Below, in pieces: positions 42,249 through 50,576 of a stretch of DNA of 64,000 nt. The notes under the pieces are model-generated. The model was given only the letters and a program-made list of their open reading frames with translations. It had not been told where the DNA came from and made no database searches. Position 1 is the first letter of the stretch; each line of letters starts with the position of its first letter. A program made the position numbers and the translations under genes. Origin of the DNA: Streptomyces sp. NRRL F-5630 (GTDB taxonomy: Bacteria > Actinomycetota > Actinomycetes > Streptomycetales > Streptomycetaceae); NCBI RefSeq assembly GCF_000719475.1, contig NZ_JOGO01000013.1, positions 62,001 through 126,000 on the forward strand, given 5' to 3'.

Positions 42249-43765
42249 TCCCCAGCCCCTTCCTCGGCCAGCAGGTCGAGACAGAGCGCGGCCGTCCAGC
42301 CGAACTCCCGCGCCCCCAGCCCCCGCCCCGTGGCCGGATCGACGTACTCCGCGAATGCCGTCGCACCCGCCGTCCGGAGGAACGCTTCCCGCAGCGCCGC
42401 GGCGCCCGCCGGGTCACCGTGCTGCCGAAGCCCGCGCAGCAGCAGCCAGTTGACGTTGAACCAGGCGGGACCCCGCCAGTAGCGGCGCGGGTCGTGGGCG
42501 GGGGACGTCAGATCGTGACTCGGTACGAGCGGGCCGCGCGTGCCGAGCCCGAAGCGCGGCCCGCGCAGGGTCGCCCGCAGCGTCTCCGCGATCCCCTCCG
42601 GCAGCCAGGGCAGCACGAGCGGCAGCAGCCCGGCGGCCCCGCACTCCGGTGGCCGCGCCGCCTTCCCCTCCAGGTCCCGGCTCAGGAACAGCCCTGCCCC
42701 CGGCTCCCACAGCCGCTCGACCAGCACCTCAGTGAGCTGCCGCGCCCGCCGGGTGCGGGGCCCCGGGTCCTCGCCGAGTTCGGCCGCGATCGCCGCGAGC
42801 GCGTACTCCGAGGCGATGAGGAGCGCGTTGAAGCCCGGGTCCTCGACCGCGAACCGCGCCCCGTCGGGCCGCGCGGCCCGGTCCGCGTAGCCGCTGTCCC
42901 GGTAGGCGGCGGCGAGCCGCACGTACCGCCCGTAGTCGAGATCCGTCGGCCGGTCAGCGGCGCTGCCGTGGTCGAGGTCGGCGCGCCGGTACGAGTCGCG
43001 CGGGGCCGGGACGACGCGCGCGAGCGGCGCGTCCCAGCACGGGCTGTTGTCCATGCCCGACTCCCACGGATGGACGAGCGCGGCGAGTCCGGCGCCGCCC
43101 AGGTCGCGGGCCTCGCGCAGGTAGCGGTGCCATGCCACGAGCCGGGGGTACATCCGGGCGAGGAAGGCGCGCGAGGCGGCGTCGCGCGGCGCGGCGCGGT
43201 GCACGAGCCACACCGCGAGCGCGTGCACGGGCGGCTGCACGATCCCGGAGGTCTCCGGTGCCTGCGGCGCGGGGGAGGCGTGCGAGGAGCGCCAGAAGTC
43301 GGGGCCCGGGAAGTAGGCGTCGAGCGGGACGGCCGGGTTGAAGACGATGTGCGGCACACGGCCGTCCGCCCACTGCGCGGTGAACAGGGTCTCGATCTCG
43401 CGGCGCGCCCGCGCCGGGTCGAGCCGCCGCAGGCCGATCGCGATGAAGGCCGAGTCCCACGACCACTGGTGCGGGTACAGGGCGCGCGAGGGCACGGTCG
43501 ACGCGCCCGTCCGGTTCGCTTCGAGCACGGCGGCGGCAGCGCGCCACAGGTGGCGCGGCGCACTCGTACGTTCACCCGTACGGGGACGCGGATGGGATGC
43601 GATCCGGGGCGCGGGGACGCGGGGCGCGCCGGGGTGCGGGGGAGGGGCGGAATCCGGGGGAGCCGCCGTCGCGGGACCCGGAGCGCCCTGGTGGGGGAGC
43701 TCGACGGGCCCCGCGTGCCGCGGGAGACGGCTGGGACGGCTGGTGACTCGGGAGGTGGGTTCCAC
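42245..43765 (-). CDS. MGH1-like/GH63-type glycoside hydrolase
   Basis: 506 residues from a GTG at 43765 that has a good GGGGAG 6 nt upstream (a GTG at 43804 lacks one). Residues 1-80 are Pro/Arg-rich and probably disordered. The (alpha/alpha)6 barrel shows YPHQWSWDSAFIAIGLRRLD, WESGMDNSPCWDAPL and YWRGPAWFNVNWLL, the same motifs as GH63-related mannosylglycerate and glucosylglycerate hydrolases. Coupled by a 4-bp overlap to the debranching enzyme. Likely cytoplasmic hydrolysis of a small glycoside or oligosaccharide; the ligand is unknown. Confidence 0.82.
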   Translation of the reverse strand: MEPTSRVTSRPSRLPRHAGPVELPHQGAPGPATAAPPDSAPPPHPGAPRVPAPRIASHPRPRTGERTSAPRHLWRAAAAVLEANRTGASTVPSRALYPHQWSWDSAFIAIGLRRLDPARARREIETLFTAQWADGRVPHIVFNPAVPLDAYFPGPDFWRSSHASPAPQAPETSGIVQPPVHALAVWLVHRAAPRDAASRAFLARMYPRLVAWHRYLREARDLGGAGLAALVHPWESGMDNSPCWDAPLARVVPAPRDSYRRADLDHGSAADRPTDLDYGRYVRLAAAYRDSGYADRAARPDGARFAVEDPGFNALLIASEYALAAIAAELGEDPGPRTRRARQLTEVLVERLWEPGAGLFLSRDLEGKAARPPECGAAGLLPLVLPWLPEGIAETLRATLRGPRFGLGTRGPLVPSHDLTSPAHDPRRYWRGPAWFNVNWLLLRGLRQHGDPAGAAALREAFLRTAGATAFAEYVDPATGRGLGAREFGWTAALCLDLLAEEGAGE

Positions 43766-43821
43766 GTAGCGCTCCCCGGGGAGGTCCTGGGACAGTCCGG
43801 GCACACGAAGGCCCGGGCCCG

Positions 43822-43836
43822 CGGTACCGGGTACCG
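43822..43836. promoter_or_regulatory. Inverted repeat upstream of the ROK gene
   Basis: CGGTACC-G-GGTACCG, 7-bp perfect arms, lies in the 144-bp divergent region between the hydrolase and ROK genes. It is followed by an AT-rich stretch (43841-43876) likely to contain the promoters. A probable operator for the ROK regulator. Confidence 0.5.
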
Positions 43837-43909
43837 TAGGTTACGTCTATTTAACACGCAGAACTTACTGTGTAATGCGAACTTGGCGAACGCAAGGGGG
43901 TCGGGCACG

Positions 43910-45172
43910 GTGGCTAACCAGGCGAGCGCGGGGGATCTGCTCCAGTTGGTGCGCACGGGGTCCGCGACGACCCGTGGGGACCTCCAGCGCGTCACCGGGC
44001 TCTCGCGGGCGACCGTCGGCCAGCGCCTCGACCGGCTCTTCCGCGCGGGCTGGCTCCGCGAGGGCGACGCGGCACCGAGCGCGCCCTCGCCGCAGGGCGG
44101 GCGTCCCTCGGTCCGTCTGGAGTTCGACGACCGTCATGCCCTCGTCCTCGCGGCGGACCTGGAGACCCGTCACTCCCGCGCCGCCGCGCTCAGCCTCACG
44201 GGGGACGTGCTCGCCGAGACGAGCTGGCCGCTCCTCCTCTCGGAGGGGCCCGAACACGTCCTCGGCGAACTCGGCGCGCGCTTCGCGCGGCTGCTCAAGG
44301 ACGCGGGCCTCGACCCGGCCGCCGTCTGCGGCATCGGCGTCGCCGTGCCCGGCCCCGTGGACAGCGCGAGCGGCACCCTCGTGGACCCGCCGATCATGTC
44401 CGGCTGGGGCGGCTTCGACCTGAGCGGCCGGCTCGCGCGCGCCTTCGCCGAGGCGAGCGGCGCGGCCGGGTTCGCGGGGGGCGGCGCGGCGGGCGGCGGG
44501 GCGGGTCGTGCGGAGGGCGGGGCCGCCGTGCCCGTCCCCGTCCTCGTCGAGAACGACGCCAACCTCATGGCCTACGGGGAACAGCGCACCGGCTGGCCGG
44601 AGTGCCGCGCCTTCGTCCTCGTCAAGGTGTCGACCGGGATAGGGGCGGGGGTCGTCGTGGACGGCGCCGTCTACCGGGGCGTGGACGGCGGCGCGGGCGA
44701 CATCGGGCACATCAGGGTCCCGGCCGGGGAGGGGCTGGACTGCATGTGCGGGGCGCAGGGCTGCCTCGCCGCCGTGGCGAGCGGCCGGGCCCTCGCCGCG
44801 CGGCTCCGCGCGGTGGGCGTCCCCGCCGCCTCGGGCTCCGACGTCCGCGCCCTCCTCGCCGAGGGCCACCCCGAGGCCGCGGGCCTCGCCCGCCAGGCGG
44901 GCCGCCAGGTCGGCGAGGTCCTCGCGACCGTCGTGACCCTCCTCAACCCGGGCGTCCTCATGATCGCGGGCGACCTCGCGGGAACCCCCTTCCTCACCGG
45001 GGTCCGCGAACTCCTCTACCAGCGCGCCCTGCCCCGCTGCACGGCCCACCTCGACGTCGTCACCTCACGCCTCGGCGACCGCGCCGCCCTGGTGGGCGCG
45101 GCCCACCTCGTCGTGGAACACCTCTACGCCCCGGGACGGGCGGAGGAACGCCTGACGGCGCTGGGGGTGTAG
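43910..45172 (+). CDS. ROK-family transcriptional regulator
   Basis: 420 residues from a GTG at 43910 with AAGGGGG upstream. An N-terminal winged helix (LLQLVRTGSATTRGDLQRVTG, GLSRATVGQRLDRLFRAGW) precedes the ROK sugar-kinase fold. The fold shows LAADLETRHSRAAALSL, GIGVAVPGPVD, VLVENDANLMAYGEQ, a VSTGIGAGVVVDG phosphate loop and a zinc motif with CMCGAQGC. A Gly/Ala-rich insert splits the domain near residue 190. Family members repress sugar genes until a sugar binds; the two divergent hydrolases are the probable targets. Confidence 0.93.
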   Translation: MANQASAGDLLQLVRTGSATTRGDLQRVTGLSRATVGQRLDRLFRAGWLREGDAAPSAPSPQGGRPSVRLEFDDRHALVLAADLETRHSRAAALSLTGDVLAETSWPLLLSEGPEHVLGELGARFARLLKDAGLDPAAVCGIGVAVPGPVDSASGTLVDPPIMSGWGGFDLSGRLARAFAEASGAAGFAGGGAAGGGAGRAEGGAAVPVPVLVENDANLMAYGEQRTGWPECRAFVLVKVSTGIGAGVVVDGAVYRGVDGGAGDIGHIRVPAGEGLDCMCGAQGCLAAVASGRALAARLRAVGVPAASGSDVRALLAEGHPEAAGLARQAGRQVGEVLATVVTLLNPGVLMIAGDLAGTPFLTGVRELLYQRALPRCTAHLDVVTSRLGDRAALVGAAHLVVEHLYAPGRAEERLTALGV

Positions 45173-45193
45173 GACGGCGTACGCGCCCCGTCC

Positions 45194-45233
45194 GCGCGGG
45201 CCGGGGGAAGGCCACGCTGCCCCCGGCCCGCGC
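45194..45233. terminator. Bidirectional terminator, ROK / FAD oxidoreductase
   Basis: gcgcgggccggggg pairs perfectly with cccccggcccgcgc (14 bp) around a 12-nt loop, between convergent stops at 45172 and 45278. Confidence 0.85.
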
Positions 45234-45277
45234 TCCGCCGCTTCCGCCCGGCTTCGGCTGCCCTCCTCCGGCGTCCC

Positions 45278-46903
45278 TCACCCCGTCCGCCGTCCCTCCC
45301 TGTCCCTCCGCGTCAGGTGCCGTTGCAGCGCGCTCAGCGGGGTGCGGGCGACATGGGCCCGTACCGCGGCGCGCGCGGCGTTGGCCCCCGGGGCGCCGTG
45401 GACGCCGCCGCCGGGGTGGGCGGAGGCGGAGGCGAGGTAGAGGCCGTTGACGGCGGTCTCGGGACGGCCGCTGCCGGGGAGCGGGCGGAAGACGAGTTCC
45501 TGGTGCATCGCGGCCGTGCCGCCGTTGATCGCCCCGTTCCGCAGATTCGCGTCGAGCGCCTGGAGCGTGGGAGGCGCGAGGATTCGCCTGGCCCTGATCA
45601 GCGCCCGGAAACCCGGCGCCCAGCGCTCCACCTCCCGCTCCACACGATCCGCCATCGTCTCCGCCTGCGCGGTGGTCCACCGCCCGTCGAGACCCTCGTC
45701 CCCGGCGTCCGTCTTCACCACGTGCGGCACGTGCGTGTACGCCCAGCACGACTCCGTACCGGCGGGGGAGCGCGAGGGATCGGCCGTGGTCATCTGGCCG
45801 AAGAGGAGGAAGGGGCGGTCGGGCACGGCGCCGGTCGCGAGCTGCGCGGCGAAGCGGGTGAGGCCGTCCACCCCGTCCGCCAGGTGCACCGTGCCCGCTC
45901 CGGTCGCGGCGCCCGCGGTCCAGGGGACGCGGCCGTCGAGCGCCCAGTCCACCTTGAACGTCGCGAAGTCCCACTGGAACCGCTCCAGGTCGGCGAGCAC
46001 CCGCCCGGGCAGGTGCTCCGCGCCGACCAGGTCCCGGTAGAGCGTGGGGGCCGGTACGTCCGCGAGCACCGCCCGCCGCGCCCCGACCGTCGCGCCGTCC
46101 GCCGTCCGCACCCCGGCGGCCCGCCCGCCGCGCACGAGCACCCGCTCGACCCGGCTCCCGCACCGCAGCACTCCGCCGCGCTCGGTGAACCGCCGGACGA
46201 GCGCCGTCGTGAGCGCCTGCGCCCCGCCGGCCGGTACGGGGAACCCGTAGGTCTGCCCGAGCATCGACATGAGCCAGCCGTAGCCGCCGCTGCCCGCCGC
46301 CTCCGGGGCCAGGTCGGCGTGGAGCGCGTTGCCCGCGAGCAGCACCCTGCCCCCCTCGCCCCGGAACTCCTCCTCGCCCAGACGCCGCACCGGCAGTACG
46401 AGCGAGCGCGCGAGCCGCAGCCCGCCGCCCGCCTTCACCTGCCGGGCGAGCCGCAGCCCCGCCCGCACCGGCGGGAACGGTGTGAAGAGCGCGCCGATGA
46501 GATCGGGCCCCACTCGCCGCCAGGTCCGGTGCAGCCCGAGCCACGCCTCGCCGTCACCCGGCGTCAGCGCGTCCAGGGCCGCCGCCGTGTCCTCGGGCCG
46601 CCGTTCCAGGACCGCGCACCCGCCGTCGGGGAGGGGGTGGGCGAGGACGCGCGGGGCGTGGCTCCAGCGCAGCCCGTACCGCTCCAGGCCGAGCCCTGCC
46701 AGGACGGGGGACGCGGCGGCCAGCGGGTAGAAGGCGCTGCCCACGTCGCTCACGTAGTCCGGGTGGACCCCGCGGTCCGAGCGCACCGCGCCCCCGGGGC
46801 TCTCCTGCTCCTCCAGGACCTCCACGCTCCAGCCCGCGTCCACGAGGAGGTTCGCGGCCACGAGCCCGTTGGGCCCGCCACCGATCACCACGGCGTCCGG
46901 CAT
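45278..46903 (-). CDS. FAD-dependent oxidoreductase, CrtI/phytoene-desaturase type
   Basis: 541 residues; ATG at 46903. The N-terminal FAD-binding Rossmann motif is MPDAVVIGGGPNGLVAANLL with downstream VLEEQESPGGAVRS. The C-terminal segment GLYLASASAHPGGGVHGAPGANAARAA is the conserved FAD-binding end of CrtI/phytoene desaturase-like and RetSat-like proteins. Members desaturate or isomerise polyenes or oxidise other hydrophobic substrates. It overlaps the SRPBCC gene by TGATG. No carotenoid genes are nearby, so a phytoene substrate is unlikely. This is the first of the redox cluster's proteins. Confidence 0.9.
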   Translation of the reverse strand: MPDAVVIGGGPNGLVAANLLVDAGWSVEVLEEQESPGGAVRSDRGVHPDYVSDVGSAFYPLAAASPVLAGLGLERYGLRWSHAPRVLAHPLPDGGCAVLERRPEDTAAALDALTPGDGEAWLGLHRTWRRVGPDLIGALFTPFPPVRAGLRLARQVKAGGGLRLARSLVLPVRRLGEEEFRGEGGRVLLAGNALHADLAPEAAGSGGYGWLMSMLGQTYGFPVPAGGAQALTTALVRRFTERGGVLRCGSRVERVLVRGGRAAGVRTADGATVGARRAVLADVPAPTLYRDLVGAEHLPGRVLADLERFQWDFATFKVDWALDGRVPWTAGAATGAGTVHLADGVDGLTRFAAQLATGAVPDRPFLLFGQMTTADPSRSPAGTESCWAYTHVPHVVKTDAGDEGLDGRWTTAQAETMADRVEREVERWAPGFRALIRARRILAPPTLQALDANLRNGAINGGTAAMHQELVFRPLPGSGRPETAVNGLYLASASAHPGGGVHGAPGANAARAAVRAHVARTPLSALQRHLTRRDREGRRTG

Positions 46904-47391
46904 CACACGGCCCCCCGCGGCCGGGCCGCCGACCCGCCCGCGCGCGTGCCCCGCCGCTCGTCCCGCGCCGCGACCGTCTTGGCCAGCCGCGAGAGCATGA
47001 GCCGGTTCCGGAACTGGCTCAGCGCGTCCACGACCGAGTTGTGGAGCAGCCCCCCGGGCCCGCGCAGCGGGTGCTCGTCGAGCAGGACGAGCGTGTCCCC
47101 GCCCCACTCGCGCAGGTCGAGGGCGATCCGCGCGGTCCCCAGGGCGCCGCTGTCGACCTCCAGTTCCAGGATGCCGGGCGGCTCGCAGCGCCGGACGTAG
47201 GTGTGCCCCTTCGCCGACCAGCGGCCCACGCGCACCCGGTACGCGATGCTCGACCCGACCTCGGGCCAGTTCCCCTCGTCGGGCGCCGAGCGCTCGGTGC
47301 CCACGACCCAGTCGCCGTAGCGCGCGCCGTCCGCGAGGACGGCCCACACCTCGTCCCTGGGCCGCTCGATCAGCTTGTGCCGTACCGCCAT
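46903..47391 (-). CDS. SRPBCC-family protein (polyketide cyclase/START-like fold)
   Basis: 162 residues from the ATG at 47391 with GGAGAG upstream. VRHKLIERPRDEVWAVLADG, YGDWVVGTERSAPDEG and LVLLDEHPLRGPGGLLHN are typical of the hydrophobic-cavity SRPBCC fold. The family includes lipid carriers, cyclases and aromatases. Its TGA overlaps the FAD oxidoreductase ATG (TGATG), so the two are translationally coupled and probably act on the same hydrophobic substrate. The C-terminal 25 residues are Arg-rich and probably disordered. Confidence 0.88.
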   Translation of the reverse strand: MAVRHKLIERPRDEVWAVLADGARYGDWVVGTERSAPDEGNWPEVGSSIAYRVRVGRWSAKGHTYVRRCEPPGILELEVDSGALGTARIALDLREWGGDTLVLLDEHPLRGPGGLLHNSVVDALSQFRNRLMLSRLAKTVAARDERRGTRAGGSAARPRGAV

Positions 47392-47551
47392 GACCACTCT
47401 CCGTCCCGCCGGTGCCTGATGGGCGATGGGTGCCCCTCCTGACCGGCCTCACGTGCGCCTTTCGCCGCCCCCTCACCCGAACGCGGCCGATTCGGCGGCT
47501 GGCAGGGGGGTACTCCCCGGCTCCGTCCCCCCTCAGCCGGAAGGCCCGGTC

Positions 47552-48430
47552 ATGCCCCCCACCTCGCCGCTCGGCGGCCGCACGGCCGTCGTGACCGGAG
47601 CCGCGCGCGGGATCGGCGCGCTCCTCGCCCACGCCCTCGCGGAGCGCGGGATGCGCCTCGCCCTGCTCGGCCTGGAGGACGAGGAGTTGCGGGCCGTCGC
47701 CGCGGGACTGCCCGGCCCCGCCGCGGCCTTCTCCGCCGACGTGCGCGACCCCGAGGCCGTCGCCCGCGCGGCCCGGCAGGCCGAGGAGCGCTTCGGACCC
47801 CCGTCCGTCGTGGTCGCGAACGCGGGCATCGCGGCCGGCGGCCCCTACCTCGACGGCGCGGTGCGCACGTGGCGGGACGTCCTCGACGTGAACCTCGGCG
47901 GCAGCGCGGTCACCGCGCACGCCTTCCTCCCCGGCCTGCTCCGCACGCGCGGCTACTACCTCCAGGTCACCTCGCTCGCCGCGCTCACGCCCTCGCCGCT
48001 GCTCGCCGCCTACTGCGCGTCGAAGGCGGGCGCCGAGATGCTCGCGCACTGCCTGCGCACCGAGTACGCGCCCCGGGGCGTCGGCGTCGGCGTCGCCTAC
48101 TTCAACTGGGCGGACACGGACATGATCCGCGCGGCCGACACCACCGAGGCGCTCCACGCCCTGCGCTCCCGCCTCCCCGGCCCCGCCGGGGCCACGGCCC
48201 CCGCCGCCGAGGTCGCCGCACGGCTCGCGCGGGGCATCGAACGCCGCGCCCGCTCCGTCTACGCCCAGCCGTGGCTGCGCCTCGCCCGCGCGGGCCGCGC
48301 CCTCGCCCCCTGGGCCATGGGCCCCCTGACCTCGTACCTCTTCGGCTCCGCGGGCCCCGGCGCGGCAGGTCCCGCGACGGGCCCGCTGGGGGCGGGGGGC
48401 CGCGCGGCGCGGCGGACGGGCGGACGCTGA
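47552..48430 (+). CDS. SDR-family oxidoreductase of the redox cluster
   Basis: 292 residues from the ATG at 47552 with GGAAGG upstream; an in-frame ATG 42 codons earlier is too far from an RBS. GGRTAVVTGAARGIGALLAHAL carries the TGxxxGIG cofactor turn, SVVVANAGIAAGG the NAG motif, and VTSLAAL with YCASK the complete Ser-Tyr-Lys set. A C-terminal Ala/Gly-rich extension exceeds a usual 250-residue SDR. Divergent from the SRPBCC/FAD pair, 161 bp between starts. Likely reduces or oxidises a carbonyl/alcohol in the cluster's pathway. Confidence 0.9.
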   Translation: MPPTSPLGGRTAVVTGAARGIGALLAHALAERGMRLALLGLEDEELRAVAAGLPGPAAAFSADVRDPEAVARAARQAEERFGPPSVVVANAGIAAGGPYLDGAVRTWRDVLDVNLGGSAVTAHAFLPGLLRTRGYYLQVTSLAALTPSPLLAAYCASKAGAEMLAHCLRTEYAPRGVGVGVAYFNWADTDMIRAADTTEALHALRSRLPGPAGATAPAAEVAARLARGIERRARSVYAQPWLRLARAGRALAPWAMGPLTSYLFGSAGPGAAGPATGPLGAGGRAARRTGGR

Positions 48431-48540
48431 GCCGGGGAGGGCGCGGGGACGGGGCTGCCTCTCCGCCCCTGGTCCCACCGCCCCGGCCCTCGCCGCCCCT
48501 TGGTCCCACCGCCCCGGCCCTCCCCGCACCCGGGCCCTCT

Positions 48541-49548
48541 TCAGCCCCGGAGCGCCGAACGTCCCGCCCGCCAGGACTCCAGGAGCCACTGCCCGAGACG
48601 GTCCTCCAGGAAGACCGTCGCGTCGGCGCCGAAGGCGATGTCCGCCTCCAGGCGCGGTTCCTCGGCGAGCAGGCCGCCGATCACCTCGCGCCGCACGACC
48701 TGCTCGTGCACCGCGTCCGCCTCGACGTGCTCGGCGTAGAAGCGCTCGGCGGCCGGGCCCGCGCCCGTGCGGCGCATCGCGGCGGCGAGGCGGCGGGAGC
48801 CGGGCGAGGACGTGACCTCGACGCAGGCGAAGTGGCCGACGAGCGCGCCGCGCAGCGCACGGCGCAGGCCGAAGAGCGTCATCATGTTGACGATGGCGAG
48901 CGCGGGGGCGGGGGCCGCGTCCACGTAGTGCCCGTACCGCGTCTCCAGCCCGAGGTCCGCCATGAGGTCGGCGAAGAGGCGCGCGTGCACGTTCTCCGCG
49001 CGTCCCGCCCCGTACTCGTCGTACTCGACCGCGACCATCCCGGCCTTGGCCCGGCCGGACAGCCGCGGGATGACCCAGGCGTGCGGGTCGCCCTCCTTGA
49101 GGTGGTAGAGCGAGCGCAGCGCCGCGTACTCGCGCAACTGCTCGCGCGTGCCCTCGTGTTCGAGGTGGTAGGCCACGCTCCCGCCGTGCTCGACGGGTTC
49201 CACGAGCAGCTCGGCGAAGGTCTCCTCCACCGTCCGCCCGCCGGGCACGTCGGCACGCAGGGCCCCGAGGAAGCGTTCCTCCAGGGCCTGCCGCAGGGGC
49301 ATCAGCGCGGGGTCCCACTCGCGGTCGTCGGGCACTCCGGCGAAGCCCCGGTAGTGCAGTTCGTACAGCGCGTAGAGCGCGAGGTGCAGGTCCTCGCCGT
49401 ACGGGTCCGCCGTCGCGGCACCCGCCGTGTCGACGGCCCGGGACGCGCCCGGCGCGGCGAGCGCCGCGCGGACGCGCGCCGAGAGGGGGCCGCGCGCCGC
49501 GGGGAGCGCGGGTTCCGTACGGGCGCTGGGGTCAGCGGTCGTCGTCAC
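48541..49548 (-). CDS. Heme-oxygenase-like diiron oxidase (iron-containing redox enzyme)
   Basis: 335 residues from a GTG at 49548 with AAGGAGG 6 nt upstream. All-helical HDO-type fold. Likely iron ligands lie in ALRSLYHLKEGDPHAWVIPR, VAVEYDEYGAG, ENVHARLFADL and AERFYAEHVEADAVHEQVV (Glu, His and Asp spaced for a diiron site). Known HDO proteins perform unusual oxidations such as fatty-acid decarboxylation and N-oxygenation. The start lies within the last 17 bp of the CDGSH gene, so the two are coupled, and the CDGSH protein is a natural electron donor. The reaction is unknown. Confidence 0.85.
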   Translation of the reverse strand: MTTTADPSARTEPALPAARGPLSARVRAALAAPGASRAVDTAGAATADPYGEDLHLALYALYELHYRGFAGVPDDREWDPALMPLRQALEERFLGALRADVPGGRTVEETFAELLVEPVEHGGSVAYHLEHEGTREQLREYAALRSLYHLKEGDPHAWVIPRLSGRAKAGMVAVEYDEYGAGRAENVHARLFADLMADLGLETRYGHYVDAAPAPALAIVNMMTLFGLRRALRGALVGHFACVEVTSSPGSRRLAAAMRRTGAGPAAERFYAEHVEADAVHEQVVRREVIGGLLAEEPRLEADIAFGADATVFLEDRLGQWLLESWRAGRSALRG

Positions 49549-49906
49549 GGCGCGCCTCCTTCCCCCGAGGGCGGCGCGCCGGGCGGGCGTGCCTCCGGTG
49601 GCTGGTGTCGCACCACGGGTACGAACGGCTGCGGCGGCACGTGCACACCGCCACGACGAAGCGGTCGGACACCGCTACCGTCCCGTCCTCCATGACCACT
49701 TCCACGGGCCCTTCGATCAGCAGCGGTCCCTCGCGGTCGATCGTGACCCGCCGCGAGCCGGAGCCCTCCCGCGCGGCAACGCCCCCGGCCACCCGTGCCG
49801 TTCCTTCCCCGGCCACCCGCGCCGTCCCTTCCCCGGACTGCCGCTCCGCGTCGCTCACGCGGGGCAGCGCCTCGTTCCCCTTCGGCCGCTCACTTGCGTT
49901 CGGCAC
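49532..49906 (-). CDS. CDGSH iron-sulfur protein
   Basis: 124 residues if started at the GTG 49906. The [2Fe-2S] motif is VCTCRRSRSYPWCDTSH, matching C-x-C-x2-S-x3-P-x-C-D-x-S-H with Thr where most have Gly. The preceding RVTIDREGPLLIEGPVEVV is the typical beta-strand lead-in. Residues 20-50 contain a near repeat (GEGTARVAGEGTARVAGG), so the real start may be an internal GTG near 49800. The gene overlaps its upstream and downstream neighbours by 17 bp each. Probably an electron carrier for the HDO enzyme encoded next. Confidence 0.85.
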   Translation of the reverse strand: MPNASERPKGNEALPRVSDAERQSGEGTARVAGEGTARVAGGVAAREGSGSRRVTIDREGPLLIEGPVEVVMEDGTVAVSDRFVVAVCTCRRSRSYPWCDTSHRRHARPARRPRGKEARRDDDR

Positions 49907-50576
49907 GGATCACCACCAGTTCCTCCATCTCCTCGCCGGCCTTCAGCAGCCCTTCCTCGCGCAGCCACCCGAGCCGCGCCCGCGTCACCGGGCCGAAGGG
50001 CACATGGCAGCGGTCCGCCACCTCGCCCCGCAGACCCGCCTCGGCGAGGCGCCGCAAGGTCTCCTCGGTGCGGCACATGCCCGAGTGCACGAGCAGCAGC
50101 ACGCCGTGGGCCGAGAGCACCCGCCCGGCGTGCGCGCACACCCGGTCCAGGGTCTGCCTGCCGCCCGGACCGGCGTCCCAGGCGAGCGCCGCCGAGTGGT
50201 CGCGCCCGCGTACCGGCCCCGGGGCCGGTACGTACGGCGGATTGCTCAGCACGAGGTCGAAGCGCTGTCCGCGCACCGGGCCCGAGAGGTCCCCGCGCAG
50301 CACCCGGACCCGCTGCCGGGCCCGCGCCGCGTTGAGCCGCGCCGAGAGCACCGCCCGCCAGGACAGGTCGGTCGCGGAGACGTGCGCGCCCCGCAGCGCG
50401 GCCAGCAGGGCGAGCGCGCCGCTGCCCGTGCACAGGTCGAGCACCCGTGTGCCCGGACCGATCGGCTCGTCGCCCAGCACACGCGCGAGCAGGTGGGTGT
50501 CGGCCTGCGGGGCGTAGACGCCCGGCAGGGTCCACAAGGCGCTCAGCGCGGGCGGGCGGGGAGGAGCGGTCGTCAT
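49890..50576 (-). CDS. HemK2/MTQ2-like methyltransferase
   Basis: 228 residues from the ATG at 50576 with GGAGG 8 nt upstream. Class I methyltransferase with VLDLCTGSGALALLAAL (motif I) and LVLSNPPYVPAP (the NPPY motif of N-methyltransferases of the HemK/Mtq2 family). VRGRDHSAALAWDAGPGGRQ matches the post-NPPY loop of that family. HemK2-type enzymes methylate a glutamine of release factors, but small-molecule N-methylation is also possible here. First gene of the operon with the CDGSH and HDO genes. Confidence 0.85.
   Translation of the reverse strand: MTTAPPRPPALSALWTLPGVYAPQADTHLLARVLGDEPIGPGTRVLDLCTGSGALALLAALRGAHVSATDLSWRAVLSARLNAARARQRVRVLRGDLSGPVRGQRFDLVLSNPPYVPAPGPVRGRDHSAALAWDAGPGGRQTLDRVCAHAGRVLSAHGVLLLVHSGMCRTEETLRRLAEAGLRGEVADRCHVPFGPVTRARLGWLREEGLLKAGEEMEELVVIRAERK

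Noticed and set aside
45278..46903. FAD oxidoreductase as phytoene desaturase of a carotenoid cluster
   Set aside because: No crtE, crtB, crtY or regulator gene lies nearby; only the fold family is shared.
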